From NCBI GenBank assembly GCA_009617715.1, contig VTFK01000050.1:1178001-1242000 (forward strand): DNA of 64,000 bases, read 5' to 3'. The DNA is from Plectrocnemia conspersa (Eukaryota > Arthropoda > Insecta > Trichoptera > Polycentropodidae). Made by a program: the position numbers and the translations under genes. Below the pieces are notes generated by a model. That model did no database searches, was not told the DNA's origin, and saw nothing but the letters and a program-made list of their open reading frames with translations. Of the stretch, positions 1 through 12,585 are shown one piece after another. The number at the start of each line of letters is the position of its first letter. Within the stretch, counting starts at the first letter, position 1.

Positions 1-560
1 TATATACTATGAACCGCCCAACGTTGCAACGTTGCGTCTGGGATTCTGATCAATATTGCATCCTCCGCGGCTGGACTGGCAGCCACCACCACACCACCGC
101 CACCACCACAACGAAACTTTCAGAAACTGGTAGAGAGCTATCTGGATGCCTAACCGAAAAAGGACAGCCAGACAGACATTCTTTCGAAGGCTTACAAATG
201 GCTTTCGTATTGTCGGATAATGCTCGAGGCTCGAGTTTAGCAAAAAAATGTGGCGATCCTTGAGTCGCTGTGGCCGTTAGTGATGTCATTTCACATGTTG
301 GGATTTAATATAATATTATAATATAAACACATGTGACATTTTGACTATATCGAGTGATTATGCAAAAGCGTCCTCGAGAAAACATGTAACAATTAAATTT
401 ACAGTATTTTTTAGTCTTACTCTTACTAATGCTAATCTATCGGTAACCCTCTTGTGATACTTTTGCACAGCGTTTTCTATTGCATCGTTGGTCTCTTTCT
501 AGAGCTTTTTCATCACCGAGTCATTACTTAGTACTATAAAATATGCAATTCAAAGAATAA
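1..560. other. Unassigned, partly GC-rich DNA
   Basis: Bases 60-290 are more GC-rich than the rest and include a CCACCA-type trinucleotide run near 84-112. Short open frames exist on both strands but overlap each other and show no family motif. The stretch could be the edge of a 5' untranslated exon or a repeat. I see no supportable gene. Confidence 0.4.
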
Positions 561-579
561 TGGATTGATCACTTTTGAT

Positions 580-1110
580 CAGAATATGGAAGTAGCTAAT
601 TTGTTTATCATTAAAAATATGCAGATTGTGGGCAAACTGTTGAAAACGTGCTTGAAGAAGAATACAGTTTTAGACAGATTTATAAAATATATAAGAACGT
701 TCTAGCCCATTTAAATTATATTTTATCAATGTGTCAAAAAACTGTATTATCCTCTTCGAGTACGTTTTCAACCATTTGTCCACAATCTGGAGTATTTCAG
801 TAATTGACACATTAGTTATTTTCATCTTTCAATACATTCGGAGAATCGTTCTCTTAAATACATTATTTTGGAAGTACCTCAAGGGAGCATACTCGGACCT
901 CACTTATTTAATTTCTATATTAGCGATATGCCAATTCTCACGCTTTACAAAAAATCTTTAGCTTTCGGCAATTTTAATCTAAGAAGTGCGAAAAACGTTA
1001 AATACTCTATGAAAGTATTTTTTAACAACCGGTGTTTGGCAACACAAAACAAATATCTAAAAAGTATAATTGTCAATCCATTTATAGAATAAAAAATAAT
1101 AAACGAAAAT
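580..1110 (+). mobile_element. Non-LTR retrotransposon reverse transcriptase remnant
   Basis: The frame at 868-966 encodes EVPQGSILGPHLFNFYISDMP-like residues. This is the VPQGS-x-LGPLLF-x-x-YI-D signature that precedes the catalytic aspartates in jockey/CR1/I-clade reverse transcriptases. Sequence on either side is degenerate: the FADD catalytic box cannot be found downstream and the upstream palm domain is not open. It is a dead fragment, not a gene. The extent is estimated from where the coding character fades. Confidence 0.6.
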
Positions 1111-2212
1111 TTCGATAGAAACGATATATGTACCTAAAACTAAAAAACTTCAATCGTTATGTATAATTATGTTTTTTTTAACTAATTTTTGATAAGTCAA
1201 TCAAACCAATGCACCATTAATATCGTCTGGAAATCTGTACCAATAATTACCGGCGTTATTTATAAGCGTCGACCTCGTTGCTTTTTTGGAAATCAATAAT
1301 TGGATTCGTACTCTACTACTATATAATAGATTGGGTCTATTTCCAAGTTTGTGCTAGGCGTCGCAGAGCTGACCATTTTTGGATTAACCTCACCGAGAGA
1401 AGGTTAATAACGTTTGAAATTGGAGAGAAAAAAACAATAACATAAACCGTCTGACACTTCCTACTTATAAAAAATGGTATGGAATTATGTAGGCCAGACA
1501 CCATGTAGGCAGACGTACCAAGGTCCACTGCAACTTTTTTTCTCAAAAGCTGCCTTCAAGGTGGATCACGTGCAAGGGAACCGTTGGATTAATTGTTCTG
1601 ACATTAAATCTTTCACTTTTGAGGAATTCGGTCGTAAAACGGGCGTTTTGGTAACAGAGGAATCTGGTAAAGTGGTTTTGAGTACATTAACTATTCAGCA
1701 CAAATATTGTAATTCAGGACATCATAAGTATCCTTTAAACTTTGTCTGAAAACTGGCGGAACTACATGTCGCAAGACTATACAACGTGGGGGGGCTAATT
1801 TAAAAAAAATACAACTACAGCTTGTCAAAACATATTGAAGGTTACTTAAATGCATATGTTGTCAAAATTTATCTGCAAATTAACAAATACATACATTAAC
1901 AATCACTGACCAAATGTGAAGTAATATCAAACGAATAGGTATGAGGCGTCGGTTTTGAATTCCATAGAATCTGAATCAATTACTATATAGAGACATTATA
2001 TAATAAATCAAATATTTAAAATAAGTTTTGTATATTTATTTAATATATAATATTATTAATTTTAAGACATAGCTTCGTTACAAATATATTAATTTATAAT
2101 AATCCCACAATTTTATGTTATTAGATTATTTGCAAAAGACAATTACAAAAGTGTCTGGTTCCATGCCGAATCATTAATTAGTCAAAAGAACGTTGGACTT
2201 ACTGAATCACTT
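1111..2212. other. AT-rich intergenic stretch with one unexplained open frame
   Basis: An open frame of about 90 codons runs at 1474-1746 (+) without stops in otherwise AT-rich, stop-rich DNA. It has no motif I recognise, no promoter and no introns flanking it, so it is more likely a transposon scrap or chance than a gene. The remainder, from 1800 to 2212, is very AT-rich and shows nothing else. Confidence 0.35.
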
Positions 2213-2479
2213 CTTTCAGACAGTGGCGTAGCTATGGGGGGGCCCGGGCGGCACTTGCTTGGGGGCGGCATATTCGCGATGGAATCGTCTAGTGTGGTTC
2301 TTAACCCTGAATAAACTAAAATGTATGTAAATCTACGAATACCAAGAGTCTAGCAATAATCAATTTATTATTTTAAGAAATCCTGATTTCATGACCCTGC
2401 AAAAGAAGTATGGGGGGGAGCGGCAATTTTAAGGATTGCCCCGGGCGGCACATACCCTAGCTACGCCACTACTTTCAGA
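2213..2479. mobile_element. hAT-type MITE with 8-bp target duplication
   Basis: The element spans 2221-2471. It starts CAGTGGCGTAGCTATGGGG and ends with the imperfect inverse (…CCCTAGCTACGCCACTA), giving terminal inverted repeats rich in G/C next to the ends. The 8-mer CTTTCAGA directly repeats on both sides (2213-2220 and 2472-2479). An 8-bp duplication and CAG…-type ends are features of hAT transposons. The 251-bp body has no coding capacity, so this is a non-autonomous element mobilised in trans. Confidence 0.8.
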
Positions 2480-2634
2480 CAGTCAGAACTACCACTTCGC
2501 TCCCGACTTGGATCAACGAGAGTTCAGCCGAACTCGCAACAAACCGAATCGAACGACATGCTCCTTAAAATATCCGAGAAAGCAGCCACTTCCGTTTTAT
2601 CATTTTTTATTTACAAGTGATGCATAAATGTTAC

Positions 2635-3240
2635 AGTGAATGTGTATTTTTCAGTGAAGTTATATTTTCACTAGTAAATTCTAAATACATTTTCACCAGT
2701 AGATATATATTTCTACTAGCGAAAACATAATTTAACTATTAATGAAATTATAAGTTGCTCTAAAGTGTCTATGAAACTCAATTTGCCAGTTGCGAAACGT
2801 CCATTTGCTGTTCAAACCAAACGTAAGCTCTAAAACTAATTATTGCTTTAGAACTTTCGTTAGGTCAAGTTCAAAATACAAACTAAGGGGAAACTCTCAA
2901 GGGAAAATAAGTGGAAGAAGAAGTACAGACAGACGTCACTCCATAGTTTGTCTGCACTTCCATTTTACACTATGTTTTAAAAATATGATAGCTATTCTTA
3001 CTGATTTTACTATGGACTTCTGATACGATAGTAATGATTAAAATGTAATCAAACCGAATTTTGGTCAATAGAAGGGCGCTCTCCTATTGGTTAAAATTCG
3101 GTTTAGATGTGATTCATTCGATTCTCACTTATTGTAAGTTGAAATATTGTTATAAAAACCGAAAGTTACCACTGCGACGGCGACGGCACGATTTTATTGC
3201 TTTTGACATGGATTCTTATTGAATAAAGCCAGAAAAATGT
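2635..3240 (-). repeat. Composite dispersed repeat, copy A (reverse orientation)
   Basis: This is a copy of the non-coding repeat seen in full at 11640-12585. Recognisable blocks, in reverse, are the ACTAGT/GAAAATATA motifs near 2650-2740, the TTGCGAAACG segment with TTTGCTGTTCAAACC, the TACAGACAGACGTC block near 2925, the CCGAATTTTGGTCAATAG block near 3055, and the ACGATTTTATTGCTTTTGAC end near 3189. A palindrome around 3055-3105 is formed by CCGAATTTTGGTCAATAG and its inverse. Confidence 0.7.
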
Positions 3241-5742
3241 AAAACTTTTGATGTTAAATTATATACACAAAAAAAAATCAAATTCTTATCGCTGCGCAAT
3301 AAGATATAGCTTGCTTTTTTAATTGTTTAACTGTGTATATTGTCAGCCAATGATTCTAAAAATGTAGTTGATAAATTATAATTTTTAATAATTCTATTGC
3401 CATTAAATAATACTATAATTTATTTAAGGAGGAAAGGAGTGATTTATAGTACTGCTTTATACTATATTGTTAGTGAAAGTTTTAGATTATGCCATGGATG
3501 TCCTTTGGAAGGCTATCCAGATTGATGTCAAAGTTACATTGTTCTTAAAAACTACGGTCACGTCGAGGAATGATGCATCGCAGACCGGTTTTGGCGGTCG
3601 ATGTGGTCTTCCGACGTGATATCCGCAGGAAACTATGGCTGACATGGTAAACTATTAAGATAAGGCTTACACCTAGCCCGCAGGTCTTGCGGATATTACG
3701 CATTTTTACTACTAAAAAACATTTTTGGTGTTGTGCTTATCGCTGATAAGAAAGATTTGCGTTTTGCTAGCTTCCTTCGCCTTTTTACATTAGCGATATC
3801 AGAATATTTTTTCCTTACGGCAGAACAGTTTTGGCACTTAGCTCCCCTCTTTCGTGAATATTACTCTGGAAGTATCTTAACTGCCGTTTCATTTGAATAG
3901 TTGTGAAGCACTGCTTTTATGAATAAGTAACTTTAATTTTAGAAATGGAAATGACAGATAATGCATAATCAGAGAGGAAGTGTGATACGTGATAAATCGT
4001 ACAAATGTTTTATTTATACTTTTTACTTTCAGATACCACTAAAATAAAACCCATACAGAACTGGAATATTAACCAGAATTCTCAGCGGTGCTGATACTTC
4101 TAGATCTGGACGTACGTTACGTGACGTAATTTATACATCATTAATAAAGTATATGTAAACTATTAAAAATAAATAATATTATTCCGACGACCGTCAATTT
4201 CAAAATATTTATAATATAATATATAATACTATTCACTTACGCATTAGGCTCACAATCTGGAGTAGTCTCGATATTTTAAAATAAATAAATTATCCCAAAA
4301 ATGCAATTGCTCACAGAGAACCAAGTAGAAGTTACGACAGAAAAAAAAATTATTATAAACATGTATATTATAATAACATAACAAATGAATAAATATATTT
4401 AAAAAAAAAGAAACATAACCACAAAACTCGTTTATAAAGCGAATTATATGAGCAATATTATTCTTTTAGTATTTTTGGAATTCGTTTAAGTTTATGTTTG
4501 TTCAATTGTTACCGAGGAAAATATTCAATAATCGCGTGTCGAATTAATATAGAATGACGTAACTGCTGGTTGACTCCAAGAGCATCAGCTCATTGACAGT
4601 CGCTGGGTGTCAAGGCCATTCAGTGCCAGTTTATATTCACACCCAAGCCTGACATCACCAGCTATCGTGACCGACGAGCGCTGTTCTTACCGACCACTTT
4701 TTTTTTTGAATATGACCGGTATAACGATCTTAAAATTCCAGCTGCAAATACTAGAAGCGATTCAATTCGCGAAGATACCGTCCATTACTTTTTGCCCAAC
4801 GTAACGCCTCCGTGGCTTTTGAGATTTTTTTTAATGTTTTTTACCAAATTTTAGCAGATTGCTTCACCGAAGAATGTGGGCACACATTGCGTGGAGATCG
4901 ATAGTTTACTCTTCTCCATATACGACTTGAGGTGACATTCCAACAGATGACACTGTTCTCTTTCCTCGAAGATAACGCAGGGTGATAAACCGCAGATTGT
5001 TATACAATGAGACGTATTCAAATGGTTCTTTGTAACTGACGTGTTTATAAATAGCACGAGTAATTCGATAAAATCCTTAGTAACCAGCCCTCGTGGCGTC
5101 GATTTCATTCTATGGTAATGTATTTAACCGATGTGCTAAAATGGCTTTCCGGATTTCCGATTAGTCAATCATTGAAAAATATTTATATTACATATTCACA
5201 CGAGTAATGTTTCTGCTCGAGAATATTTCCTCCAGAAGCGATACAGAATTAATGTGAATTTTATAAACTACTAAATACAAATGTATATGGAGATTCTAAA
5301 ATCAGATACAGAAACTATAAGTATTTAATAATACAAGATGAAAGATGTTTGAAAATAAAAGACCAATTGAAGAGCTTTGAATATTGATAATATTATCGCA
5401 TTATAGAAAAACGAATTCGTTTAAATCACTGAAATATATCTGAGGACATTAAAACCTGACGAATGTTTGAGAAAAGAAAATTCGACGTTGTTAAATGTGG
5501 AAGGAGCTAGTTAATAAGTACTGAGATTTTTATTGCAATTAAAAATTGATTATAAAAACGTCATATTAGGGTTAACCTGAATTTACAAGCGGCTGCTTCT
5601 TCGATCTTTTAAGTATCGGTCAATGCGTGGCTCCGCTTGGTGCGAGTGTGGACGAATTCGGAAGATTCTGGAGTAAGTTCCAGGTGAAAGTTTCTGACTA
5701 AATCTTAAAAATGTATTGCTAGAAGTGTCTGTGTACGTTATT
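3241..5742. other. AT-rich intergenic DNA
   Basis: No gene or clear element is seen. Small open frames at 4607-4804 (+) and 4851-5108 (-) lack family motifs, splice context or codon bias. Around 5580-5680 a GCGGCTGCTTCTT…TCCGCTTGGTGC segment resembles one at 34420-34490, so it is probably a low-copy dispersed repeat. Confidence 0.4.
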
Positions 5743-5854
5743 AAGGTGACCAGATTTTAAAAATATCAAAGGTGGACAACAAAAAGTTTTATTAAAATTT
5801 CAATTTTTTTTTCGAGGAGGACTAATTGCTGAGAGAGCTAAAAAAGGTCACCTT
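5743..5854. mobile_element. Short inverted-repeat element (AAGGTGACC family)
   Basis: AAGGTGACC at 5743 is mirrored by GGTCACCTT ending at 5854. The sequence just inside the left end (AGATTTTAAAAATATCAAAG) matches the left end of the element at 14406, so the two belong to one family. About 110 bp, AT-rich, non-coding. Confidence 0.55.
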
Positions 5855-8800
5855 GGATATTTTTGTTCGAGGAGAAGAAAGAAAGATAAAAAGAGGACAA
5901 AGTATGATACTTTTTTTTCACGTTATTAACGCGCTTATACAGCGGAGATGCTTTTGCTCGTCCTACCCTCGATATTTGTACCAATGTGTTAATTTGGAGG
6001 TAGAAACAGATTGTTATTGTAAGTTTCCTTTATTATAAAAACGTTTATGCGCTACAATCATAATTTAAACAGCTGGAGTTTTGGAGTCAGTATTTCCTCT
6101 TAACAGCTTAACGCCCGCGGACTCGTATACGAGTATTGAAAGAACATTGTTTAGTGGCCGTGAACTAAAGCATGAGTCCTGCGTCATGCATTTACGTTCA
6201 TTAAAAAAATACTGAGATACCACCAAGTTTGTCTCTATACGATAATCAAAGATGCTAATATACTATTTCTACGTACTAACAAAAGAAAAATTAATTATAT
6301 TTTACTTCAAATTTTTATTAAAAAAGAGTCGTCTTATCCCATTGCAATGGAATGCAATGAGACGTCGCCTTTTTGAGGCACGTGAATTTTTTTATGCAAT
6401 ATATGAACAATAATTATTTATTTCATATAAAAAAAAAATATTTTATGTTACACTTTTAACATAAATAAATTTCAGGGTCAAAATGTCTGGCTAGGTAAAC
6501 ATAAAATTGAAACATCTCGCTTGATAGTACATCAATTAACAAAGTTTTTCAATCTAAAATTCTGTATGTTATTGTAAAATTAAAAAGAAAATCGTTACGC
6601 TATATGTAGATAAATTAGATAAAACAGTAATCAAAGAACTTCCAAAAAATATCATCCATTAACTTACGAACATTTTTCCCGATGTTCGTTATTTTAAAAT
6701 TTCCTCACCATTTGGAAAACCGCAATGATTCATAAATTAAAAAAATCAGGAGAAAAAAGCTATAATTCGGATAAATTATTGTCAAATAATTGAAAAAAAA
6801 TATTATTGCACTTAAAAGAATCTCTGAGGAATAAATTCATGAACGAATAAATATGTATTTTTCATTCCTAATATTTTGTGTAAATTGAAAATGATTGCAA
6901 TATTTACAAATTAGTTATTTACTATTTAATAATATGTATGTTTAAGTGCTTCTATATTTTTTTGTATAAACGATTTATGAAAAATATCCGTTTATAATAT
7001 AATATAGTAATTTGCACTCACCAAATTTTTCGACGTCCTTTTTCTGCTTACAACTGTCACAGACACATTTATTTTCACCATTACACTTATAAACCACACT
7101 ATATCACTATCTATTTTTATTATTCACACTTTTTTATCTATTTCAATATTTTTTAAACGTATAAAAACATTCGTCAATAAGAAGAGAAATTTCACAACTG
7201 CTTCCCGTGTATCTTTACTTATTCCATGTGTAGAACAAACACGACATTTTCTTCTCACTTATATCTCCACACTTTTTATTTTTATTAGCTGATGGTTTTT
7301 CAGTTTATCCGAAAGCCTTTCTGATGGATCGACAGCACAAGTACGGTAGATGTGATAGAAACTGGTGAAATGTCTTCAGAATCGATAGATTCCACTGCAT
7401 TCTGCATCCATCCTTACTCAAAAGAAAATCTTTGAATTTAATTTTGCTGTTACGATTCAAATTTCGGTAGACACTAAACGAATAAAACAATGCGCATTGA
7501 AATAAATAAAAAACAACATTTGTTTGTTTATTCCGTTATGTTTTTTTAAATAATAGGTAACTATGTATTACAGTCCATTATAGATCGAGGCTTATATAAT
7601 ATATTGTACGTCAGTCGTTCTGGTTTTTTCCCGTGTCTCATCTGGCTGTTATAAAAAGTAGATATAATTTTCTTATTTATTTTCCAAATTTGGATTTTTT
7701 CTGCCATGCATCATCTGTAGGGGCCTTAATTTTATATTTTTGACATTCTGTCTTAAATTTTTTACAAAAAGGTTTCATCTTCTTCGTCCATTTTGGGGTG
7801 ATTGAAAATATTTTTTTAAATCAAAATCACAATCAATAAAGACCATTGAGAGAAGAGCAATTTTTGCGATATGTCTCGGTCGATAATTCAGAAGAGATTT
7901 GATTATAAAATGCATTTTTGTATCTGTGTGGAATTCCCGAATTCGAGGTGCGTCATATACTCTAATAGATTAATTTTCAAAAAGTATATTTATGCAAAAA
8001 ATCTCTATATATTTATGCGAAAAATCATAAGGAAGCCGCATATTAAATTTCAATAAAATATCTTAATTGGTTTATAAGTTTTAGGGAATTTACTAAGAAA
8101 GATAATTGTTTGCCATTATTCTGCGAAATCGCCCGGCCACCGAGCAAAAATCGGCAAAAACAACCCGGGCGGTAAGCTGTTAATATAATCATTTGAATTT
8201 GCAGAGGTACAGAATACTTCACCTTAAGACTCATCCACCTAATAACGTCCAAATCTTTGATTATTATGTACGTTGGCGTGACGAACACACTTGTTTGACA
8301 AGTCGCAAATACTGATAATTATTTTTATTGAAATCCCACGATAAAGATAACGATTCATATTCAGAAATGTTGTATATAAGTGAATAAATAAATTGTATAA
8401 AATGAATTTGGACATTCAAATACTTATTTTTAATTAAGTTATAATAATGATTTGCCTTTTACTAAAGATATTAATTTAAATTCCATTATACTGAAAAATC
8501 GGTGTTGACTCAATCCTATATTATTACCCAATAAAAAGTAATCGAGCAAATACGCTTTGCTAAACAAAAACACGAAAGATATCGTCATTTCAAAACACCC
8601 ACGAATTTGATGAGTGATTTAATTTACATTGGCACGCAGATAATTATCTTTATTTATTTAGGATGTTTGACACTTAGGATGTGCATTTAAATAAATACGT
8701 TGTTCTATAAAACGAATTGTTTGTGCATTACAATAAAAAAACGACCATTAAATAAATATATGTTTTTTCAGTAGAAAATATTATATTGAGCAATAGTTTA

Positions 8801-10009
8801 TTTATGGTGTGCATTAAATAAATATATCTTTGTATAATACAAAGTATTAGTAAAATTATATTCATACCATTGAAAATATAATTTCACTGTAACAGCTGCT
8901 ATTTGCTGTTCACATCCAAACCTAACCTATTAAAAGTACTTTACTTTTTGAAAAGTGACAAACATACCAACGCTAATGCACAGCTTATTTACTTTAATGC
9001 ACATATTATTTGTTTTAGGTCACGTTATATTTTTTTGGAATATAACGTACTAATATTTAAATTGTGATTTAATAAATGCACATTTTATTTTATGTATTAT
9101 TATTAATACTGTTATACGTATTGTTTTGTCGACATTCGGGAAACAAACACAATAGTTTCGCTTATAGAAAGCCACCCAGGAGACACAATCATGCCTCGTC
9201 AGAAGGGTTGTAATTTAATTGATAAAGCCTTTAAGTAGTCTTTCAGTTGCTAATTATTTTATATAAATAAAACGAACTTTTAGAATGCATGAGATAGTTA
9301 ATAAATTACTCAAGAAGTGAAAAATAAACAGATTCAATTTATCAGAAACATTCCAACACTGTCGATAATGACTCATGACTTCTGCGTCATCGGTCAACCA
9401 TCATCATATTTAACTATCGTAAAATTAGTCATCGATTTTCACAGAGCTGTTAGTAAACAAGGTAAACGTTAATCACAGCTTCCGCATCATATGACGAAGG
9501 ATTTCCCTGTCTAGTTTTAGAGAAAGCATTACTTTCCGACTCGAGTCTCATACGAATTCCACGCACCTTACTCACGTATCGGTATTACGCTTCGAGTTAA
9601 TATATTCGGCAACCAAAAAAAGTGCTTCCCAAATGTATAGAATCGCCCATCTGTTGCTTTATACGTTTTCGGAGAGCACCCCTTTTGAAGGTGCGTATAC
9701 CTGCTTGAATTATATAATGAAGAAGAAAAGAGGGGACAAAACTAACAAGAACATGTGTGTTGTAAAAACTAACTTTGTGTTGCTATATGCATGATTTTCT
9801 AAATGTTTTATTTTATTTATCATAATGATTTATGTTGAACTAATCAAACTTAGTAAGTAAGAACTTTTTTAAGGAATGATTTATTAGAAACAGCGATGAA
9901 CACAAGTGTAATACTAGAGATAAAACAAACAATAAATATTAACCAAAAGGGAGATATGCGTTAGGTAATTAAAAAAAACGACCAAAATTGTGGGCCAACA
10001 ACTATTAGA
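5855..10009. other. AT-rich intergenic DNA
   Basis: This is mostly low-complexity AT-rich DNA. Around 8690-8840 the words TGCATTAAATAAATA and close variants recur. At 8870-8940 there is a short reverse-orientation scrap of the composite repeat (TTTGCTGTTCACATCCAAAC followed by CTAACC). No reading frame here has family motifs, and no RNA gene was recognised. Confidence 0.4.
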
Positions 10010-10305
10010 TTTTTCACCACGATAACGAACCGGCTTACACTTTACTACTAATTCGTAATTTTTAGGTCAATAACAACATTGTCGTACTTCCACAGCCTTT
10101 GTAATCACAAGATATGGCTCCTTGCGACTTTTTTCTGTTCTTGCAGATATAGAGAACATTGAAAGTATACGTTTTGCGGTCATAGAGAATATATAGGCAA
10201 AATTGCTGGGTTAGCTGAAGAGTGCATTCTACAAATGTTTTGCGGATTGTAGGAAACGCTGGCATAGGTGTATTATGTATTATGGAGGTTACTTTAAATA
10301 TTTAC
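10010..10305 (+). pseudogene. mariner transposase C-terminal relic
   Basis: Read on the plus strand across frame changes, this gives HHDNEPAYT (second catalytic Asp region), then a LPQP block, then DMAPCDFFLFLQI (third Asp of the mariner D,D34D triad), then ENIESIRF, then KSAFYKCFADCRKRWHRCI and YYGGYFK. These correspond in order to the C-terminal half of mariner transposases. Several in-frame stops and frame slips make it non-functional. The N-terminal HTH and first Asp are absent. The minus-strand open frame over the same bases is a shadow. Confidence 0.75.
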
Positions 10306-11639
10306 AATATCAATGTTAAAATTAATTAATAAATTTGAATTTTATTTTTATCTGATTTCACCTTTACACTTCACTGCAATTTTGTTTATACAATTTAAAT
10401 ATTGTAAAAAATGCATTTTAACCAATTTATAACCCAGAGAGCAACACTTAATTAATTATATACTGTGTATCATACATTATCATAATCAATCACAAAAATA
10501 TTGAAAATCGATTATTTTACCAAATTGAACTATTAAATTAAGTGGATTTTTCAGTGTAATTGTTACTTGTGTTTAACATGGAACATTATTTAGATTTAAA
10601 CTGAACATCACTATGGCGCTTAGATTTCAATCGCAGGATCATAACAATCGATCTCGCTGGCATGCGCTTTTAAATTATTTGTCAACATGGCGCATCCGAT
10701 ATTAAAAAAATCGCGTGGGAACATTCGACGTAGCTTCGAGACGTCTCCCACAGCGGATGCGAAATAAATCTACCCAGCCTCCGTCTGTCTCGCTGACGCA
10801 ACCTTTTTACTACGAAAATTATTGTACAACGGCTCTTCGATTTTCGCTTTATTTGTGGTCACTGACAGGACGCAAAAAACGCTGCTTCGACCTACGCCCC
10901 GAAGCAAAGGTGTAATTTTCGAAAGACAAATGGAACGTTGGCGCTTTCACTTTCGATAGTTTATTTGAATGCGTCTAGGGTTGCCAGATTGCCAAAATGC
11001 CGAATATAATTTAAATTATTTATTAACTTTCTTTGTAATGTTAAATAACACTCGAAACAAGATTTTGCCACAAGGATAAGATTTAAAATATAAATTATAT
11101 CTCAATTTTATTTTTTTGCAAAATTAACGGTATGTAAAATTAATGAATTTAATAGACTATGGTGTATTTTAATTTATAAAATGATAATTTTTGTCAATAT
11201 AATGTAAATTCTTTATACATACAGTTTGTTTTTGCTAACATGCAATTATGTTAGTTGCTTTTTTATTTTTTATGGCAACATATGCCACGTACTTGTAACA
11301 TATATTACGTTTTCTACCATAAAGATGTAATAATTTTATTTAAATGTAAAATTATACATTGATTACACAACTAATTTTGTGATATTTGTAGTCTTCTAAT
11401 TAAAATTCTCAGTAACTCTTTCCAGCTTTCAGATTTATTAAACAATCAGAGTGACACTATTTATAATAATTATTTTATTAGATAGCCCTTACTAGTGAAT
11501 TATGCTATCAATGCAACAACCAGCAGAAACGTTATTTCAGCTTTTTCCAGGGAAGACAAAAGTTGGCCAGTCAGTGGTCATTTTTTTAATATTTCCATTT
11601 CATTATGATTAAATGTATATCCTTAAATGACATGTATTT
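10306..11639. other. Intergenic DNA with one mixed-composition island
   Basis: Bases 10600-10930 are less AT-rich than their surroundings and contain CpG dinucleotides. They might be a promoter or untranslated exon, but no splice-supported coding frame was found. The rest is AT-rich without recognisable features. Confidence 0.35.
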
Positions 11640-11672
11640 TTTGGCCGAATTCAAGGGGCCCTCATTTAGTTT

Positions 11673-11830
11673 ACGTCAAAAGCAATAAAATCGTGCCGTC
11701 GTAGTGGAAACGCTCGGTTATCTAGCATTCATATTAAGATAGAATATAATGAAGCACGTCGCAGTGGTGACGCTCGTTACCGAGCGTTTCCATTGTGACG
11801 GCACCGACACGATTTTATTGCTTTTGACGT
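11673..11830. repeat. Long imperfect hairpin inside composite repeat copy B
   Basis: ACGTCAAAAGCAATAAAATC at 11673 is matched by its reverse complement ending at 11830. The stem continues inward through the GTGCCGTCG…CGGCAC and GGAAACGCTCGGT…ACCGAGCGTTTCC segments. The 158-bp unit looks like a foldback or MITE sitting at the start of the composite repeat. Half-copies of the same stem occur at 3186, 18662-18726, 19560-19585, 30590-30625 and 48837-49070. Confidence 0.7.
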
Positions 11831-12453
11831 ATATTTTTGACTTCTGAGAAGTGATAATTGTTTTTGCGCCCTCATATTGACCAAAATTCGGTTTGAATAC
11901 ATTAAACCAATACTCTTATATTATAAGTCCGTACTAATATCGGTAAGGATAGCCGTCATATTTTTAAAACATAATGTAATATCCAAGTGCAGACAAATTA
12001 TGGAGCGACCTACGAGATGCGGCATCTGTCTGTACATATTTTACCCCTGAGAGATGAGTTGGCTTAGTCTGTATTTTTCACTTGACCTGATTTGAGTTTC
12101 ACAGACATTTTAGAGCAGCATATGATTTCACTAGCGCCTATCAGTTATATTATATTTTCGCCAGTAGAAATATATATTTACTGGGACTTCGCTTGTAAAA
12201 ATATAACTTTACTAAAAAATACACATTCTCTGTAATATTTATACATAGCATGTAAATACATAATAATAAGTATATAAATCTATATTTAGCACCTGTCAGA
12301 TAAATTATATTTTCACTGGTAAAAATATATGTCTAACGATGAAAATGTATTCCTATATGATATATTCACTGAAATGACATGTTTTAAAAAATAATTTCGG
12401 GATAGATTCTAGACTGTTTTTTGAGGAATAGCCCGAGAATTTCTGGTTGGAAT

Positions 12454-12585
12454 CAGGGACATCTTTTTTAATATTTTTATTTCATTAAGATTCATAGTAT
12501 TCAATTAAGTGACATGCACTTTTCTGGCCAAATTCAATGGGGGGCAAATGCCCCACCTGCCTCGCCCCCCCAAATGACGTTCCTG
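12454..12585. mobile_element. CAGGGACGTC-type MITE at the end of the composite repeat
   Basis: Inverted ends (CAGGGACATC left, GACGTTCCTG right) enclose a body containing GATTCATAGTATT and a G-run/C-run pair flanking GCAAATGC. Other copies with the better-preserved end GACGTCCCTG occur at 26150-26275 (reverse) and 40855-40875. The CAG…CTG ends suggest a hAT-like origin, but no target duplication could be confirmed. Confidence 0.55.

Larger units (their letters stand above)
11640..12585 (+). repeat. Composite dispersed repeat, copy B (reference copy)
   Basis: This is the most complete forward copy. In order it has a long hairpin (11673-11830); a CCTCATATTGACCAAAATTC block; a TATCGGTAAGGATAGC block; a CAAGTGCAGACAAATTATGG block; a TGAGAGATGAGTTGGCTTAG block; runs of CACTAGTGAAAATATA-like words; a CCCGAGAATTTCTGG block; and a terminal 132-bp MITE (12454-12585) with CAGGGAC…/…GTTCCTG ends. 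No coding frame spans it. Blocks recur in the same order at 18480, 30535 and 40240, and inverted at 2635 and 48330. Confidence 0.75.

Noticed and set aside
1337..1749. Overlapping 69- and 91-codon frames at 1.3-1.7 kb as genes
   Set aside because: No motif, no splice sites consistent with a longer model, and transposon debris nearby. The longer frame is only mentioned as unexplained.
10062..10265. 67-codon minus-strand frame at 10.1 kb
   Set aside because: The plus strand carries clear mariner motifs across the same bases, so the minus frame is a shadow.
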